From: Xenopus tropicalis
Taxonomy: Eukaryota > Chordata > Amphibia > Anura > Pipidae
NCBI RefSeq assembly: GCF_000004195.4
Contig: NC_030678.2
Span: 75,575,404-75,639,403 of the forward strand
Direction of reading: 5' to 3'
Length of the DNA: 64,000 bases
The position numbers were made by a program, and so were the translations under genes. The notes under the pieces were generated by a model that saw only the letters and a program-made list of their open reading frames with translations, searched no databases and was not told the origin of the DNA. Within the stretch, counting starts at the first letter, position 1. Every line of letters begins with the position of its first letter. This document shows positions 24,481 to 35,273 of the stretch, piece by piece.

Positions 24481-25110
24481 GATTTGTAGCAGCTGAGGCT
24501 TTGCATTCAAATGTTAGCCGGCCTCCTCTGAGCCTTAGCTTTATCATGTCTTTACAGCCAACAGCTTGTTTATGAATAAAAAATGTGGCATGAAACCAGA
24601 GGAGTGAGTTGTCTTTGTTTTGTCAAGTGTGCCGAGACAAAATGCTCGCTGCTCACAAGTCTTCACTTCATACAAGCCTTCTGGGACCTCTGGGGGCAGC
24701 TGGACCCAAACTGCTACCTGCAGTCTGGTTGCTATGGCAAGTCTGCTTCACCTCCTTGACGGCTCTTGAATATTCATAAGCCCAGGGTAGCTGTTTAAGG
24801 GGGGTTTCCTAGATTCTGAATGCAAAACAGTGGTGCTTTGACAGGCAGCCACTTTATTAACTCATTAAGCTCATCTTGTTCCTTTAAACGCAGTATAATT
24901 ACAAATAAAGCTGTCACACTTTGTTTGCAGTTATATAATTTAGCAAAGTACCACAATGACCTGAGCATGAAGGAACAAGGGACTAAGAAGATGGTCTTTG
25001 AAATGGGCTTACTAGAAAGAGTTAAATATTCTTTAGGAAACCATGTTGCGAAGGTTTCATTAAAGCCACCCAACAACTCCTCACCATTTAATTATGCTGA
25101 TATGCGGTGA
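24480..25110. promoter_or_regulatory. Candidate conserved non-coding element
   Basis: A repeat-free block with more even base composition than its surroundings. It contains an octamer-like TTTGCATTCAAATG (about 24499-24512), E-box-type words (CAGCTG) and AATTAC/AATTA cores (about 24895-24945). Such blocks in vertebrate gene deserts are often conserved enhancers. Two open frames on opposite strands (24795-25076 minus, 24820-25110 plus) overlap almost completely and neither has splice sites or a domain I recognise. Confidence 0.35.
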
Positions 25111-25543
25111 TCAATGTATGATAGATATATGTATTATATTTAATGAGACTGGGCAATTTGTTTGTACCTCCCGCATAAGATCCCCACAGTAGCTAGTGAG
25201 CTACACTGTGAAACCAGTCAACCAGGAACTGCAACTAATAATCGTAAGATCTATGAGCTGTAGAGAGATATATTAAAAATTGTTAACTGGATTGGACAAT
25301 AACCTTTTTATTACAAAATATGGATTTCCAAACTTGAGGGGTCATTTACTTTGTGGGGTAGGCACATTCTCGCATTAATAGGCACACACAGGAATCAATA
25401 TCATCAGGAAAAATACAAAGTACCGAAAGGTAGCCCACACAGACATGGAAAGAGCATTCAAACTCCTTGCAGGTACTGTCCAGTTCAGAATCTATCAGGC
25501 CCAAACTGCTCTGGCCAGCCCAATAAGTAGTATCTGTCTATGG
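25111..25543. other. Single-copy DNA
   Basis: No gene or recognised repeat. Confidence 0.4.
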
Positions 25544-25840
25544 CAGGGACCCCCAACCTTTTTTACTCGTGGGCCACACTGAAATGACGCAAATGTTGGT
25601 TATTATCAAATATTAAAAACCTTTTCTGAAAGTTAGGTATCCTATAGCCCAGAGAAATGTGTCTCCGAATTCTTTTAAAAAGGCAAATTAACCATTGTAC
25701 ATAATTAAATATATGCTGTAATGGTTGGACACTAAAACAATTATTTGCACCAGGACTGAAAGAAGGTTTCCATAAAAGTCAATGGAAAACAGTACAGGCA
25801 GTTTCAGGTTGCTTTACTTTGCTAGCCATTGAAGCTCAAC
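25544..25840. mobile_element. hAT-like repeat fragment (CAGGGACCCCCAACC end)
   Basis: Starts CAGGGACCCCCAACCTTTTT with ACTCGTGGGCCACA, the kind of terminus found on Charlie-like hAT elements. The other end was not found and the right boundary is approximate. Confidence 0.6.
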
Positions 25841-26721
25841 AGATTACAACCTAATATACTGATCTCCTTTGCTCTATCCTAGGGTCACCTTCTGAACTGT
25901 GTTTCACGCTGGTCAAATGATCAGCAAACATATTTTCATACTCAGGGCTTGAAGAGATACAAATCAGAATATTCAGAAATAGAAAAAGGGCCATTAGTAA
26001 GTAAACATACATTTATCTTTTGTTGATCCTAAATTTATCATCAACTTACCTATATACTGAATATTGTTAAAGCAAGATATTGTTTATTTAGGGGTTAGGA
26101 AGTATTTGTAATTCCTGTTGTGGTTTCTAAAGGTATTTATTTCCCTTATGTTTGCTTTTGGTCTGGTTAATAAATATATATTGTAAAATGTTCAGCTAAA
26201 ACCTGCAGTGTTCTGTACAGCTAGGGTTTATTTATATTCCATGACTAATGTCATTCACTAATGAACCTGAGTCAGTGTCACATGATCACAGTGCATTATA
26301 TGCAAGATAGCATGTATCTCTGTATATGTTGTGAAATCTTCAATAAAAGTTTTAAAATGGGAAGAAAAAAAAAAGGATTTTCATGCCTCTGGGAAGCAAA
26401 CTTTTCTCATCAAGGCACTTGTCTGGGCTCTGTTAAATTACCAACTGTAATAAAATTATATACTTCTTGAAATAAAAACAAAATCCTAAAAAAACAGGTA
26501 TGTATTAACGTTTTAGTCAACCACATGACCTAAGTGTTATTTAAACTAGGGTTAGTTAACCATGGCAAAACTTTCAAAATGAGCACAAGCAGAAGAATGA
26601 GAAATTAAACTTCCTGCATATATGAGTAATAAGACATACAATCCATTGTCCTTGCAGGCATCTGTAACTCACTCTCTGATAGAATGTAATTTGTACTACA
26701 GAAGTACAATAATACTTAGCA
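25841..26721. other. Single-copy AT-rich DNA
   Basis: No gene or recognised repeat. The small plus-strand frame 26261-26470 has no domain. Confidence 0.4.
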
Positions 26722-26729
26722 TTCTGTAG

Positions 26730-27052
26730 TAGTGATGAGTAGGATGACCTGAAACCCACAGGTTGGGGCCAAGAAGGTGAGCCCCAGAGGCAGGTTTGGA
26801 CAGATGGTGGGTGAAACTTAAACAGGGCTCCTCCCCTTTGGTGATTTAATAGTACTGCCCCCTCCGTTTCCCCTTGGTGATGTAATAGTACTGTAACCTC
26901 CCCTAAAGACCTCTGTTGACACATATATGAGTCATCAGGGGAGATTTGGGTTGAATACATGTCATAATGTAGAAGAGGACTTTAGGCTGGGCTGCGTGTG
27001 AGTGGGGAAGTATTAAATTCAGATTGAAACATTTTGGACCTGCTCATCAATT
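26730..27052. mobile_element. hAT element with 8-bp TSD (TAGTGATGAGTAGG end)
   Basis: Starts TAGTGATGAGTAGGATGACC and ends GGACCTGCTCATCAATT, an imperfect terminal inverted repeat. Perfect 8-bp direct repeats TTCTGTAG lie at 26722-26729 and 27053-27060. The interior has two GGTGATNTAATAGTACTG units. It resembles the TAGTGATGAGCGA family only at the ends, so it is a related but separate family. Confidence 0.88.
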
Positions 27053-27164
27053 TTCTGTAGTGCATCTGAGGAACTAGATTCAGTCAGAACAGCATTATAT
27101 TCTGGAGATATTGGAGAAAGATAAAGATTTGTGGAAATGTTTCTAATATTGTCAATAATAACTG

Positions 27165-27326
27165 GGGTTATGTAATAAAAGACTTGAGTTTGCCAAGAAG
27201 CAGTAACCCATAGCTGCCAATCAGCAGGTAGAATTCACTGGTCACCTATTAAAAAGCAAACATCTTATTGGTTGCCATGGGTTATTGCTACAGGGTAAAC
27301 TTACTGCCTTTTATTACATTTGGGGC
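27165..27326. mobile_element. Small palindromic MITE, copy 2 (AGCAGTAACCCATAG family)
   Basis: Ends TGTAATAAAAG and CTTTTATTACATTTGGGG, with inner arms AGCAGTAACCCATAGCTGCC and GGTTGCCATGGGTTATTGCT. It aligns end to end with 140-293. Confidence 0.82.
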
Positions 27327-27394
27327 ACATGTTTAAACTAGAAAGGGAAATTTGAGGACAAACTTCATGTTGGGTTGAAAAATGTCACTAAATA

Positions 27395-29080
27395 AAATCT
27401 GATCTGTTGTTGGCTCTGACCACTTTTTTTTAACTTGGACCACAGTTATATTGTAAAAACCACTGTGCAAAGTTTGGGGACCTTGGTTTTAATAGTGTCT
27501 GAATAGCATCGATTTAAATCTCCCCACTGAAAGTCAACGAATGACATCTGATTGGCGGTTGCTGGCTCCACCCACTTTTTCTAACCTGGAGCTGCAGTTA
27601 CCCAGTTACCCAGTAAACCAATAAAAGTCAATAGGTGAATTGTGATTGGTGGGTGTGCCCACTTTTTCTAACCTTGAGTGGAAGTCACCCAGTGACAAAT
27701 AGTGGGCACCCTGGCATAAATAGTGTGACAATGACAGCATTTTAAATTTAAACCAATAAAATTCAATGGATGAAGTCTGATTGGCTGTTGGTGGCTCCAT
27801 CCACTTTTTAAAACCTAAAAGTGCAGTCCCCTAGTGACCTTGGTGTTAATACTGTGAGAATGGCAGCATTTCCCCATTAAAAATCAATAGTTAAAATCTG
27901 ATTGGTTGTTGGTGGCTCCATACACTTTTTCTAACTCTGAACCGCAGTTACCTGATGACTATCTCTGCAAAGTTTGGGGACCTTAGTATTAATATTTAAA
28001 GAATGGCAGCAGTTTAAATTTAAGCATATGAAGTCTATAGGTGAAATCTGATTGGCTGTTATTGGCCCCACCCACTTTTCCAAACTTGTAACATAGTCAC
28101 CCAGTGACAAACAGTGCAAAGTTTAGGGACCCTGACATTAAACATGTGAGAATTTGCAGCAGTTAAATTTTCCCCACTGAAAACAATTAAAGAAATGTGA
28201 TTGGCTTTTGGTGGCCCCTCCCACTTTTTCTAACCTTGAGTACATAGTCACCCAGTGGCTGACTGTGCAAAGTTTGGGAACCCTGGCATCAAACCATATT
28301 TAATAGGTGAAATCTGGTTGGCTGTTGGTGGCTCTGCCCACTTTTTCAGACCTAAAACTGCAGTCCCCTAGTGACCAAATGTGAAAAGTTTGGGGACTCT
28401 GGTGTTAATACTGTGAGAATGGCAGATGGTTGAATTTCCCCATTGAAAGTCAATAGGTAATATCTGATTGGCTGTTGGTAGCCCCACCCACTTTTTAAAA
28501 ACTTGAATATGCAGTCACCCAGTGACTGACTGTGCAAAGTTTGGGAACCCTTTTTCTCTTTTTGTATGTTTGGGAACCCTGGCATCAACCCAATAAAATT
28601 CAACAGGTGAAAACTGACCGCTGTTGGTGGTTTCACCCACTTTTTCTAACCTTGAACTGCAGTTACCTGGTGCATAACTCTGCAAAGTTTGGGGACCCCG
28701 GCATTATTACTGTGAGAATGGCAGCAGGTTGAATGTCCTCCATTGAAAGTCAATAGGTAAAATCTGATTGGTTGTTCATAGTCTTGCCCCCTTTTGGGCA
28801 TCCAACAAATATCATATTTTCATTCAGGCTGACCCCATGACTATGTGATGCAAGTTTGTTGAGTGTGGCCTCAAAGCTGTAAGATTGGCAGCAGTTTAAC
28901 TTTCCCCATTAAAGTCAATGGGTGAAATTTGATTGGCTCCTCCCACTTTGAATTGTCCAACAAATGTTGCTGTTTCTTTCAAAGTGACCCCATTATTATG
29001 TTATTCAAGTTTGGGGGGTGTAGCTTCAAAGCTGTAAGAGTGGCAGCAGTTTGAAAATCTTTCCTGTCAAAAAATTGGGG
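27395..29080. repeat. ~120-165-bp tandem array, about 12 units, with repeated ATTGG cores
   Basis: The core CTGATTGGCTGTTGGTGGC and variants recur near 27399, 27548, 27641, 27777, 27898, 28048, 28197, 28313, 28464, 28613, 28762 and 28927. Most units also carry CCCACTTTTTCTAACCTTGA, GTCACCCAGTGAC, TGCAAAGTTTGGGGACC and AGAATGGCAGCAGTTTAAA. Units are diverged, with indels. Minus-strand frames (27606-27800, 28352-28636) show repeated peptides and are by-products. The array probably lies within or derives from a transposon whose ends I could not identify. Confidence 0.9.
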
Positions 29081-29584
29081 TGTTCAGAGCAGCGCCACAA
29101 AGAGACGGGGGGCAGGATCATTTAGAAAAGCACAAGCAACCTGCTCCGCTATAGGGCGAAGAAGTGTGGAGAGTGTTGTAGCCCTAAAACTGTAGGAGGA
29201 GTAGTGTTTAAAAAATGGGGGGCGCTAAGAATAAAAAGAAAAAGCTGAAGTCAAAGAACAGTAAGTTGGGTTTTTCAAACCAACATAATTACTTACTGGA
29301 AGCCAGTCTGAGCATTTAGCACATTTCAACCTGCACAGTGTCCAAAACCAACAAAAGGTTAAAAACACTTCCAACCCAATATACAGGAGAAATATAAAAT
29401 GTTGGCTCTGGCAGCCAGAGATAGGGCTAAATGATGTTAGATATAGTTTTGAATCATGACAAAGAGTGAGGGGTGAGTAAGAACAGACTGGCCCCAATGA
29501 GGTGTGTAGCAGGACCAAGGTTCCCCATCGCCAGTATGCAACAATATTACATAGTTCAGTGCTCCATATCTTTAAGAATATATA
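29081..29584. other. Unclassified DNA between array and palindromic MITE
   Basis: From 29090 to 29225 a GC-richer segment (CAGCGCCACAAAGAGACGGG) may be the edge of the repeat carrying the array. No gene is recognised; the minus-strand frame 29225-29770 runs into the palindromic MITE. Confidence 0.4.
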
Positions 29585-29589
29585 CCTAG

Positions 29590-30096
29590 GGGCTGATTTA
29601 CTAACCCACGAATCCGACCCGAATTGGAAAAGTTCCGACTTGAAAACGAACATTTTGCGATTTTTTCGTATGTTTTGCGATTTTTTCGGCGTCTTTACGA
29701 ATTTTTCGTTACCAATACGATTTTTGCGTAAAAACGCGAGTTTTTCGTAGCCTTTACGAAAGTTGCGCAAAATCTTGCGATTTTTCCGTAGCGTTAAAAC
29801 TTACGCGAAAAGTTGCGCCTTTTTCGTAGCGTTAAAACTTAAAAGGTGCGAAGTTTCGCGTAAGTTTTAACGCTACGAAAAAAGCGCAACTTTTTGCGCA
29901 AGTTTGAACGCTACGAAAAATCGCAAGATTTTACGCAACTCTCGTAATGGCTACGAAAAACTCGCGTTTTTACGCAAAAATCGTATTGGTAACGAAAAAT
30001 TCGTAAAGACGCCGAAAAAATCGCAAAATACCGATCTTTACGAAAAAAATGCAATCGGACTCATTTCGACCCGTTCGTGGGTTAGTAAATCAGCCC
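29590..30096. mobile_element. Long palindromic MITE, GGGCTGATTTACTAACC family
   Basis: The left end GGGCTGATTTACTAACCCAC and right end GTGGGTTAGTAAATCAGCCC are complementary, and the complementarity continues across most of the ~507 bp, with mirrored blocks such as ACGCGAGTTTTTCGTAGCC and GGCTACGAAAAACTCGCGT. The centre is near 29850 (CTTAAAAGGTGCGAAG). CCTAG flanks both sides (29585-29589 and 30097-30101), a probable 5-bp target duplication. It keeps dozens of TCG/CGA and GCG words, suggesting a young insertion. Frames inside (plus 29904-30101, minus 29225-29770) are artefacts. Confidence 0.88.
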
Positions 30097-30239
30097 CCTA
30101 GTCTGGTAATGTGAGGTCCTGTCCTAGGTGCCAGGTACATTCTGTTTTATTGCATTTCGCTATTTTCATAATTCGATCAGTGACGTCACTGTGTGAGTGG
30201 TATATGTTGCAAATGATTTCCAGACTGCCAAGTCCAAAG

Positions 30240-31305
30240 GACACTACTCAGTACTCTGCTTACTTTTCTTATGATACTGTCGACCATTTTGTCCTTTTGC
30301 AAATTCTCTATTCTAGTTCTCTTCCTATCTTTCAAACCACTCCTTCTCTGTTTTTTACTAACAAATCCTCTTCCTCGGTTCCGCTTAGTGTGGGGGTGCC
30401 TCAGGGTTCTGTACTTGGCCCTTTGCGGTTCTCCCTGTACACTCTCTCTTTAGGAGACCTTGGCGCCGATTCGCTAAAGAGTGATAACGCTTATCGCATG
30501 CTTTTTTGCGTTAAAAAGCATGCGATAAATAAGTACCGATTCATCGAAGTCATTTCGCATGCGTTAACATGCATATCGCATGCGCAAAAAAACGCACTGC
30601 GCATGCGTTATTTACCTCGCATTGCATTAATTCTCGCATTGATATAATACTAACGCATGATTCACAAACACATATGAAGCGTTAAATGCGCTAAATATCG
30701 CATTAACACCTACTTGGGGCAGGATCTCTTGGTCTTCCCACCTAAACCTAACCCTTTTCCTCCTTTCACCATCACTATTGACGGAATGACCATTAACTCT
30801 GTAAATTCAGCACACTGCCTGCAGTTTATCTTTGACCAGTCCCCTTTCACAAGTTACTGCTAAAAATAATCCATGCCCTTATCCTTTCCTGCTTAGATTA
30901 CTGCAGTCACCTACTAACAGGCCTCCCAAAATCCCACCTCTCTCCCCTTCAATCAATCTTGAACTCTGCTGCCAGGATCCTCCTGCTCTCTCCTAAGAGG
31001 GAACCTGTTCAGCCCCACATAATCCCTCTAGCATGGCTGCCTCATAGCATGCCCATACCTTGTGCACTCTTGCCTTCCAATTTGTTCCTGTATGTTACCC
31101 GACAACTTAGATTCTAAGCAGGGACAGGGACCTCCTTCCTACTGTGTTTCATACCACATGTTACTTAATCTTTGTGTAGCCATACTTATTTATTGTATTT
31201 ATTATAACACTTGTCCTCCCTGTGTGTAAATGTGTATACTGGAAGATTGGACAGCGCTGTGTATCCTTGTAAAGCTTTATAAATAAAGTTATACATACAT
31301 ACATG
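30240..31305 (+). pseudogene. L2-clade LINE remnant, interrupted by a MITE
   Basis: The reverse transcriptase piece reads YDTVDHFVLLQIL then [14 protein letters not shown], the L2-type core, at about 30264-30420. After the MITE at about 30464-30710 the frame resumes with LGQDLLVFPPKPNPFPP and, at about 30870-31010, ALILSCLDYCSHLLTGLPKS followed by SPLQSILNSAARILLL, the C-terminal L2 motif. The 3' tail ends GACAGCGCTGTG...CTTTATAAATAAAG near 31285. Internal deletions and shifts make it non-functional. Confidence 0.9.
30464..30710. mobile_element. GCATGCGTTAA-rich palindromic MITE inside L2
   Basis: Begins GGCGCCGATTCGCTAAAGAG and contains ACGCTTATCGCATGC, GCGATAAATAAGTACCGATT and GCATGATTCACAAACACATA. 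The same words occur at 53475-53710 and partly at 47335-47510. It sits within the L2 reverse transcriptase region, so it inserted after the LINE. The exact right end is uncertain. Confidence 0.8.
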
Positions 31306-31329
31306 GAGATCCAAATGACTGAAAAATCC

Positions 31330-31375
31330 CTTATCCAAGGCATTCTGTATAACAGGTCCTATACCTGTACTTACT
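31330..31375. mobile_element. CAGGTATGGGA MITE, right-end fragment
   Basis: CATTCTGTATAACAGGTCCT followed by ATACCTGTAC matches the right end of the elements at 10955-11459 and 36315-36928. Confidence 0.6.
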
Positions 31376-32498
31376 TTTTTATTCAGTGCCTCTATTATTC
31401 TCCAACCATTTTGTCATTTGCCTCCAAAAGGAGGTAGATTCTTGGTACAAAGTACAGAGGCTTCCAACCAACTAACATAATCAAAGGGCCGTAGAAATCC
31501 TATGATACAGCATTATTTACAGTACCTTTAAAAATTCAGTTACCTATATGCAGATGTATCAACCGCTATGGTTAATATAACAAAAATCCTGATTATTGTG
31601 CTTGTTTGACTATTGGGGTGTGTCAGTGAACACTACTTTATACTGCTATGATTTCATTAATATCCTGAATAAATTGTCCTTAATGAATATTAACAGTTAT
31701 CTAAATACACTTTGAAACACACTTCATTTTAGTTCAGCTTCTGTTCTCAGAGTTCTTAAAATATTGATTTACATTGAACTTAATTGCAACAGTTCATGAA
31801 ACCTGTCAGTATACTTACTAGATCCAGTTTGGGTTCAGTCACATATCCACATATAAACAGTTTTAACTATGTGACATATTAGTGCAAAATGTATACATTG
31901 TCTTTTTCAAATTTGAATTTATCTTCATGATGGTAAGGTTGTGGTATAGAAGTGGGATACATAAAAAAGAATCTATGGCTCATTTACAAATGCAAGTGTA
32001 AAGTACTAGAATGGGTACAATCCTGAGCTTCCATTGATGATACTCACAAACATGACTCTACAAAAGCAACTTGCAGCAAGCACCAACGTGCCGGTTCAGC
32101 TTGCCCTGATGAACTGTGTGCACAACACTGGAATTACTGCCAGCCTGGGCTTGGTGGTAATTACAGGGTTCCCCGATGGACTGTTTCCATAGCAACTGAC
32201 TTGTGGAAAGCAAATAGGAAACTAAGCCAGTTACTGACACAACACATTGGTACACCAGAAATAGCCCCATCCCCACTCTAAAATGGCGCACTACTGCTGA
32301 CAGATCACAGAAGGACTGTCCTAATTGTATGCACACTCATGTGCAACAATTCCAAGTTCTAAGGTTTATTATATCCATTTCATACGTGTGTGTATTTAAT
32401 TCTAAATAAACAGTTAAACAATAAACAGTTAATTCTATTTTTACATTTAATAAATGGTTTATTTGCTATTTTTAACTGGCTTGAAAAATAATTTTTAA
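31376..32498. other. Mostly single-copy DNA
   Basis: No gene is recognised. A GC-richer block at 32060-32330 (minus-strand frame 32058-32336) is not identifiable; it could be an old repeat. ACAGTACCTTTAAAAATTCA at about 31519 matches the right arm edge of the palindrome at 34002-34125. Confidence 0.4.
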
Positions 32499-32899
32499 AG
32501 GAGAAGGAAAGGCAAAGTCACTTGGGGGTGCCAAAATGTTAGGCACCCCCAAGTGACTTTAATCACTTACCTTGTACCCCGGGCTGGTGCCCCTGTTAGG
32601 AGAAAACAGCACCAGCCCAGGGTACCTGTAGCGAGCGCTTCCTTCTTCCTACTCGCGCTGCTGCTGATTGTCCGGGACAGGCGCATGTGCAGTAGAGTGA
32701 AAAGCCGACCTCTCTGTTAAAGTCCGGCTTTTTCACTCTACTGCGCATGTGCGCGCAGCAAACCAGGAAGGAGGAAGCGCTGGCAACTACCCCGGGCTGG
32801 TGCTGTTCTCTCTGAACAGGGGTAGAAGGTAGGCTATTGAAGTCACTTGGGGTGCCTAACATTTTGGCACCCCCAAGTGACTTTGACTTTCCTTCTCCT
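32499..32899. mobile_element. T2 (Kolobok-type) MITE with TTAA TSD and ~60-bp TIRs
   Basis: Element AGGAGAAGGAAAGGCAAAGT ... ACTTTCCTTCTCCT lies between TTAA at 32495-32498 and TTAA at 32900-32903. The terminal inverted repeats run about 60 bp with only a few mismatches, and each contains its own smaller palindrome (CACTTGGGGGTGCC and GGCACCCCCAAGTG). The GC-rich centre holds a second inverted pair (AAAGCCG / CGGCTTT around 32700-32730). No coding capacity; the minus-strand frame 32596-32862 is incidental. Confidence 0.93.
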
Positions 32900-33009
32900 T
32901 TAAATAAGCTTATATACTGTAGATAAGGTGCATAAATACAATCTCAACTTCCAAAAATAAATGTATTTTTTGACTTGAAGTTTCCCCATGAAAAGCCGTA
33001 GAAATGGTT

Positions 33010-33354
33010 ACTTTGCAATGGAGCGGGAGCCGGGGGACTGACACAGCCGGAGGAGGCAGGAGGTCGCTGGAGGATGGAGCATGGAGCCAAAGGAAGCTGT
33101 AGGTCGCTGGGGGGGGGGGAGCTGGTGGGAGGATGTTGAGGAGGATGATGGGAAGAACGCTGGTGGGAGCTGCAGGATGCTGAGTAGGATGCTGGGGCGG
33201 AGCTGAAGGATGCTGGGAGGAACTGCAGGATGCTGGGGAGTGGAGCTGGAGGATGCTGGGTGGGATGCTGAGGGGGGAGCTGGAGGATGCTGGGGTGGGG
33301 AGCTGCAGGATGCTGGGTGGGAGCTGAGAGGCCCCGTGATTTCTAATGGCGGCC
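33010..33354. mobile_element. hAT fragment related to the 54.3 kb element, with GGATGCTGGG minisatellite
   Basis: It ends CCCCGTGATTTCTAATGGCG + GCCCTGG, nearly identical to the right terminus at 55847. Inside are repeated GGAGCTGGAGGATGCTGGG units, a relative of the larger minisatellite there. The left terminus is missing. Pro/Ser-rich minus-strand frames (32910-33467, 33008-33400) are repeat artefacts. Confidence 0.75.
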
Positions 33355-33736
33355 CTGGGCGTAACGCTGGTCCGGCCGACCCAGGCCGTCTGTAAGTCAA
33401 TGTGGCCCCTGAGCCAAAAAGTGGGTGTTGGGAAATGGTTCGTCAGACTAACATGGGTTCCTTTCAATCAGTGGATATTATTTTTTGAAAGTTCAGCCAG
33501 TGTTTATGTACCTTTTCTAAATAAGCTTATCTAAATATGTTCATGTCAAAAAGGGGGGTATTTTTCCTTTTTTCCTTTACAACAGACAGGCGTTTAAAGC
33601 AGGTTTGTCCCTGTTCTTCATTATCGGTAGTACAAGTTAACAAAAATGTAAAAACAAAAGACAATTTCTCCAGTGTCTCTGATTAAAAAGAAGGCAAATC
33701 TTCACTCTGCTGGGATCTAAAGTGGTTCCTCTAACC
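33355..33736. other. Single-copy DNA
   Basis: Nothing recognised. Confidence 0.35.
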
Positions 33737-34010
33737 CAGTGATCCCCAACCAATGGCTCAGGGGCAACATGTTGCTCACCAACCCCTTGGATGTTGCTCT
33801 CGGTGCCCCCAAACCAGGTAGTTATTTTTGAATTCCTGACTTGGGGGCAAGTTTTGGTTGAATAAAAACAAGATTTACTACCAAATAAAGCCTCCTGTAA
33901 GCTGTGTGCATAGAGGCTACCTAATAGCCAATCTTAGCCCTATATTTGGCACCTCCATGAAATTTTATGATGCTGTTGTTGCTCTCTTTTTACATTTGAC
34001 TGTAAGAATT
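33737..34010. mobile_element. hAT-like repeat fragment (CAGTGATCCCCAACC family), copy 2
   Basis: Begins CAGTGATCCCCAACCAATGG and tracks the copy at 10270-10545 through GCCAATCTTAGCC and TTTACATTTGACTGT, where the palindrome at 34002 takes over. Confidence 0.78.
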
Positions 34011-34125
34011 TTTAAAGATACTGCACATATTTTGTTTGGGTTAGAGCAGGGGTCCCCCCCCCCCCCCCCTGCTCTAACCCAAACAAAATATGCACAGTAC
34101 CTTTAAAAATTCAGTTACAGGAGAC
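34002..34125. repeat. Perfect-looking hairpin with poly-C loop
   Basis: TTTGTTTGGGTTAGAGCAGG on the left is mirrored by CCTGCTCTAACCCAAACAAA on the right, with the arms extending outward through ATTTTTAAAG/CTTTAAAAAT to about 55 bp with few mismatches. The loop is a run of about 16 C residues (34054-34069). The outer edge of the right arm is also present at 31519. Confidence 0.88.
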
Positions 34126-34389
34126 CACTTGAGGTGGAAGGCAAAGTTATTTGACTCAACTCTGTGGATTCTGAAGAGTCAGAACCCAGAACAAAGAGAT
34201 CACTGACTTTTTATAGACTTTTTTACATGGGAATGTTATAGGAGTCACTGTTGGGAGAGCATAGAGATATCACTCCACAACACAAAACTGCTCTTACATC
34301 CAAAAGTTTGTTCTCTCTCAAAAGTATTTCAGATAACTAGTTCTGTTGCAGCACTGCAGATACACTCTCTCACGCACCAGCCAGCACAC

Positions 34390-34610
34390 TCTGAGAACCA
34401 GTCAGAGAAAACATAAAGACTCCTCATATCAGTGCTGTAACTGACAGCAGCAGTGTGTACAGTGAATCAGAAGAAAACAAGATGGGGGGCTACTGGGGTA
34501 TCTTCAGAGGCACAGATCTTCCCTGCTAAAGGGCTATGGTTGCCTTGGGCTGGTACAGAAGTACAAAATATAATGTACAACATTTTTAGTCTTTTTTAAG
34601 CTTTTTTTTT
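34390..34610. mobile_element. T2-related fragment (paralogue of 56033-56238)
   Basis: GACAGCAGCAGTGTGTACAG, AAGATGGGGGGCTACTGGGG and GGTTGCCTTGGGCTGGTACA have close counterparts in the right part of the T2 element ending at 56238. Termini are eroded. Confidence 0.65.
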
Positions 34611-35273
34611 TCAGTTCTCATATAAAATATACTGGAAAGTTACTTAGAATTAGATTCTTCATTATGCAAAAATAATTTGTGGTGCAGTCCCGCTTTAATT
34701 AAATGGATACCTATATTTTTATACATCAATAATATCAGTTAATGCAGTTTATACATTTAATTTGTTTTTATCTCCAACCTGTGTGCTTCTGTTTCTATGT
34801 GTAATTTTATCCTTTTTTTTCACAAGCACATTTATACATTAGACATTTTTCGGATGAAGGCAAAATGTGTTATTTATGAGTCTTTTCAGGTTAACATTTT
34901 TGTTAATCTGATACAATACAATAAGCAGCCTTTAAGAACAAGAAATATTACAAAAACATAATCCCCAGTACAGAGAACTGCAGTACATGCACCATAAAAT
35001 TATCAGCAGAAGTTGTAGGCAATCCCTGTACTAAGAAAGTGTAATTGCTATTTTGGCTTTTCCTAAATCTTTATTTCCGACATGATATGCAAAGATCCCC
35101 ACTGGCAATTAGATTTCTCTGTGCATTTAGATGACACATTTGAAGTACTGGACAAAGCACACAAACCAGAACTTTACTCTGCAGAAAAACATGAGAGCAG
35201 TGTAAAAACATTTCAGCAAACTTCTTTTCAACCAAAACAATACTGTGCTGTGTAAAGTAGTGTTTCTCTAAAG
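34611..35273. other. Single-copy AT-rich DNA
   Basis: Nothing recognised. Confidence 0.4.

Noticed and set aside
24795..25110. Pair of ~95-residue frames on opposite strands as coding exons
   Set aside because: Both strands are open over nearly the same interval with no splice sites; more consistent with constrained non-coding sequence.
27395..29080. CRISPR-like array
   Set aside because: Units are ~120-165 bp and diverged throughout with no constant repeat/variable spacer pattern; the genome is a vertebrate.
29225..29770. 181-residue minus-strand open frame
   Set aside because: Starts inside the palindromic MITE and runs into unrelated DNA; mirrored frame exists on the other arm.
30111..30647. 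178-residue plus-strand frame as a gene
   Set aside because: It is an L2 reverse transcriptase fragment that runs into a MITE; the C-terminal third is MITE sequence.
32910..33467. Pro/Ser-rich minus-strand protein of ~185 residues
   Set aside because: Falls in a minisatellite-bearing hAT fragment; overlapping frames have equal openness.
34016..34102. T2-type MITE with TTAA duplications at the hairpin
   Set aside because: TTAA lies inside the paired arms, which extend beyond it on both sides, so TTAA is not the element boundary.
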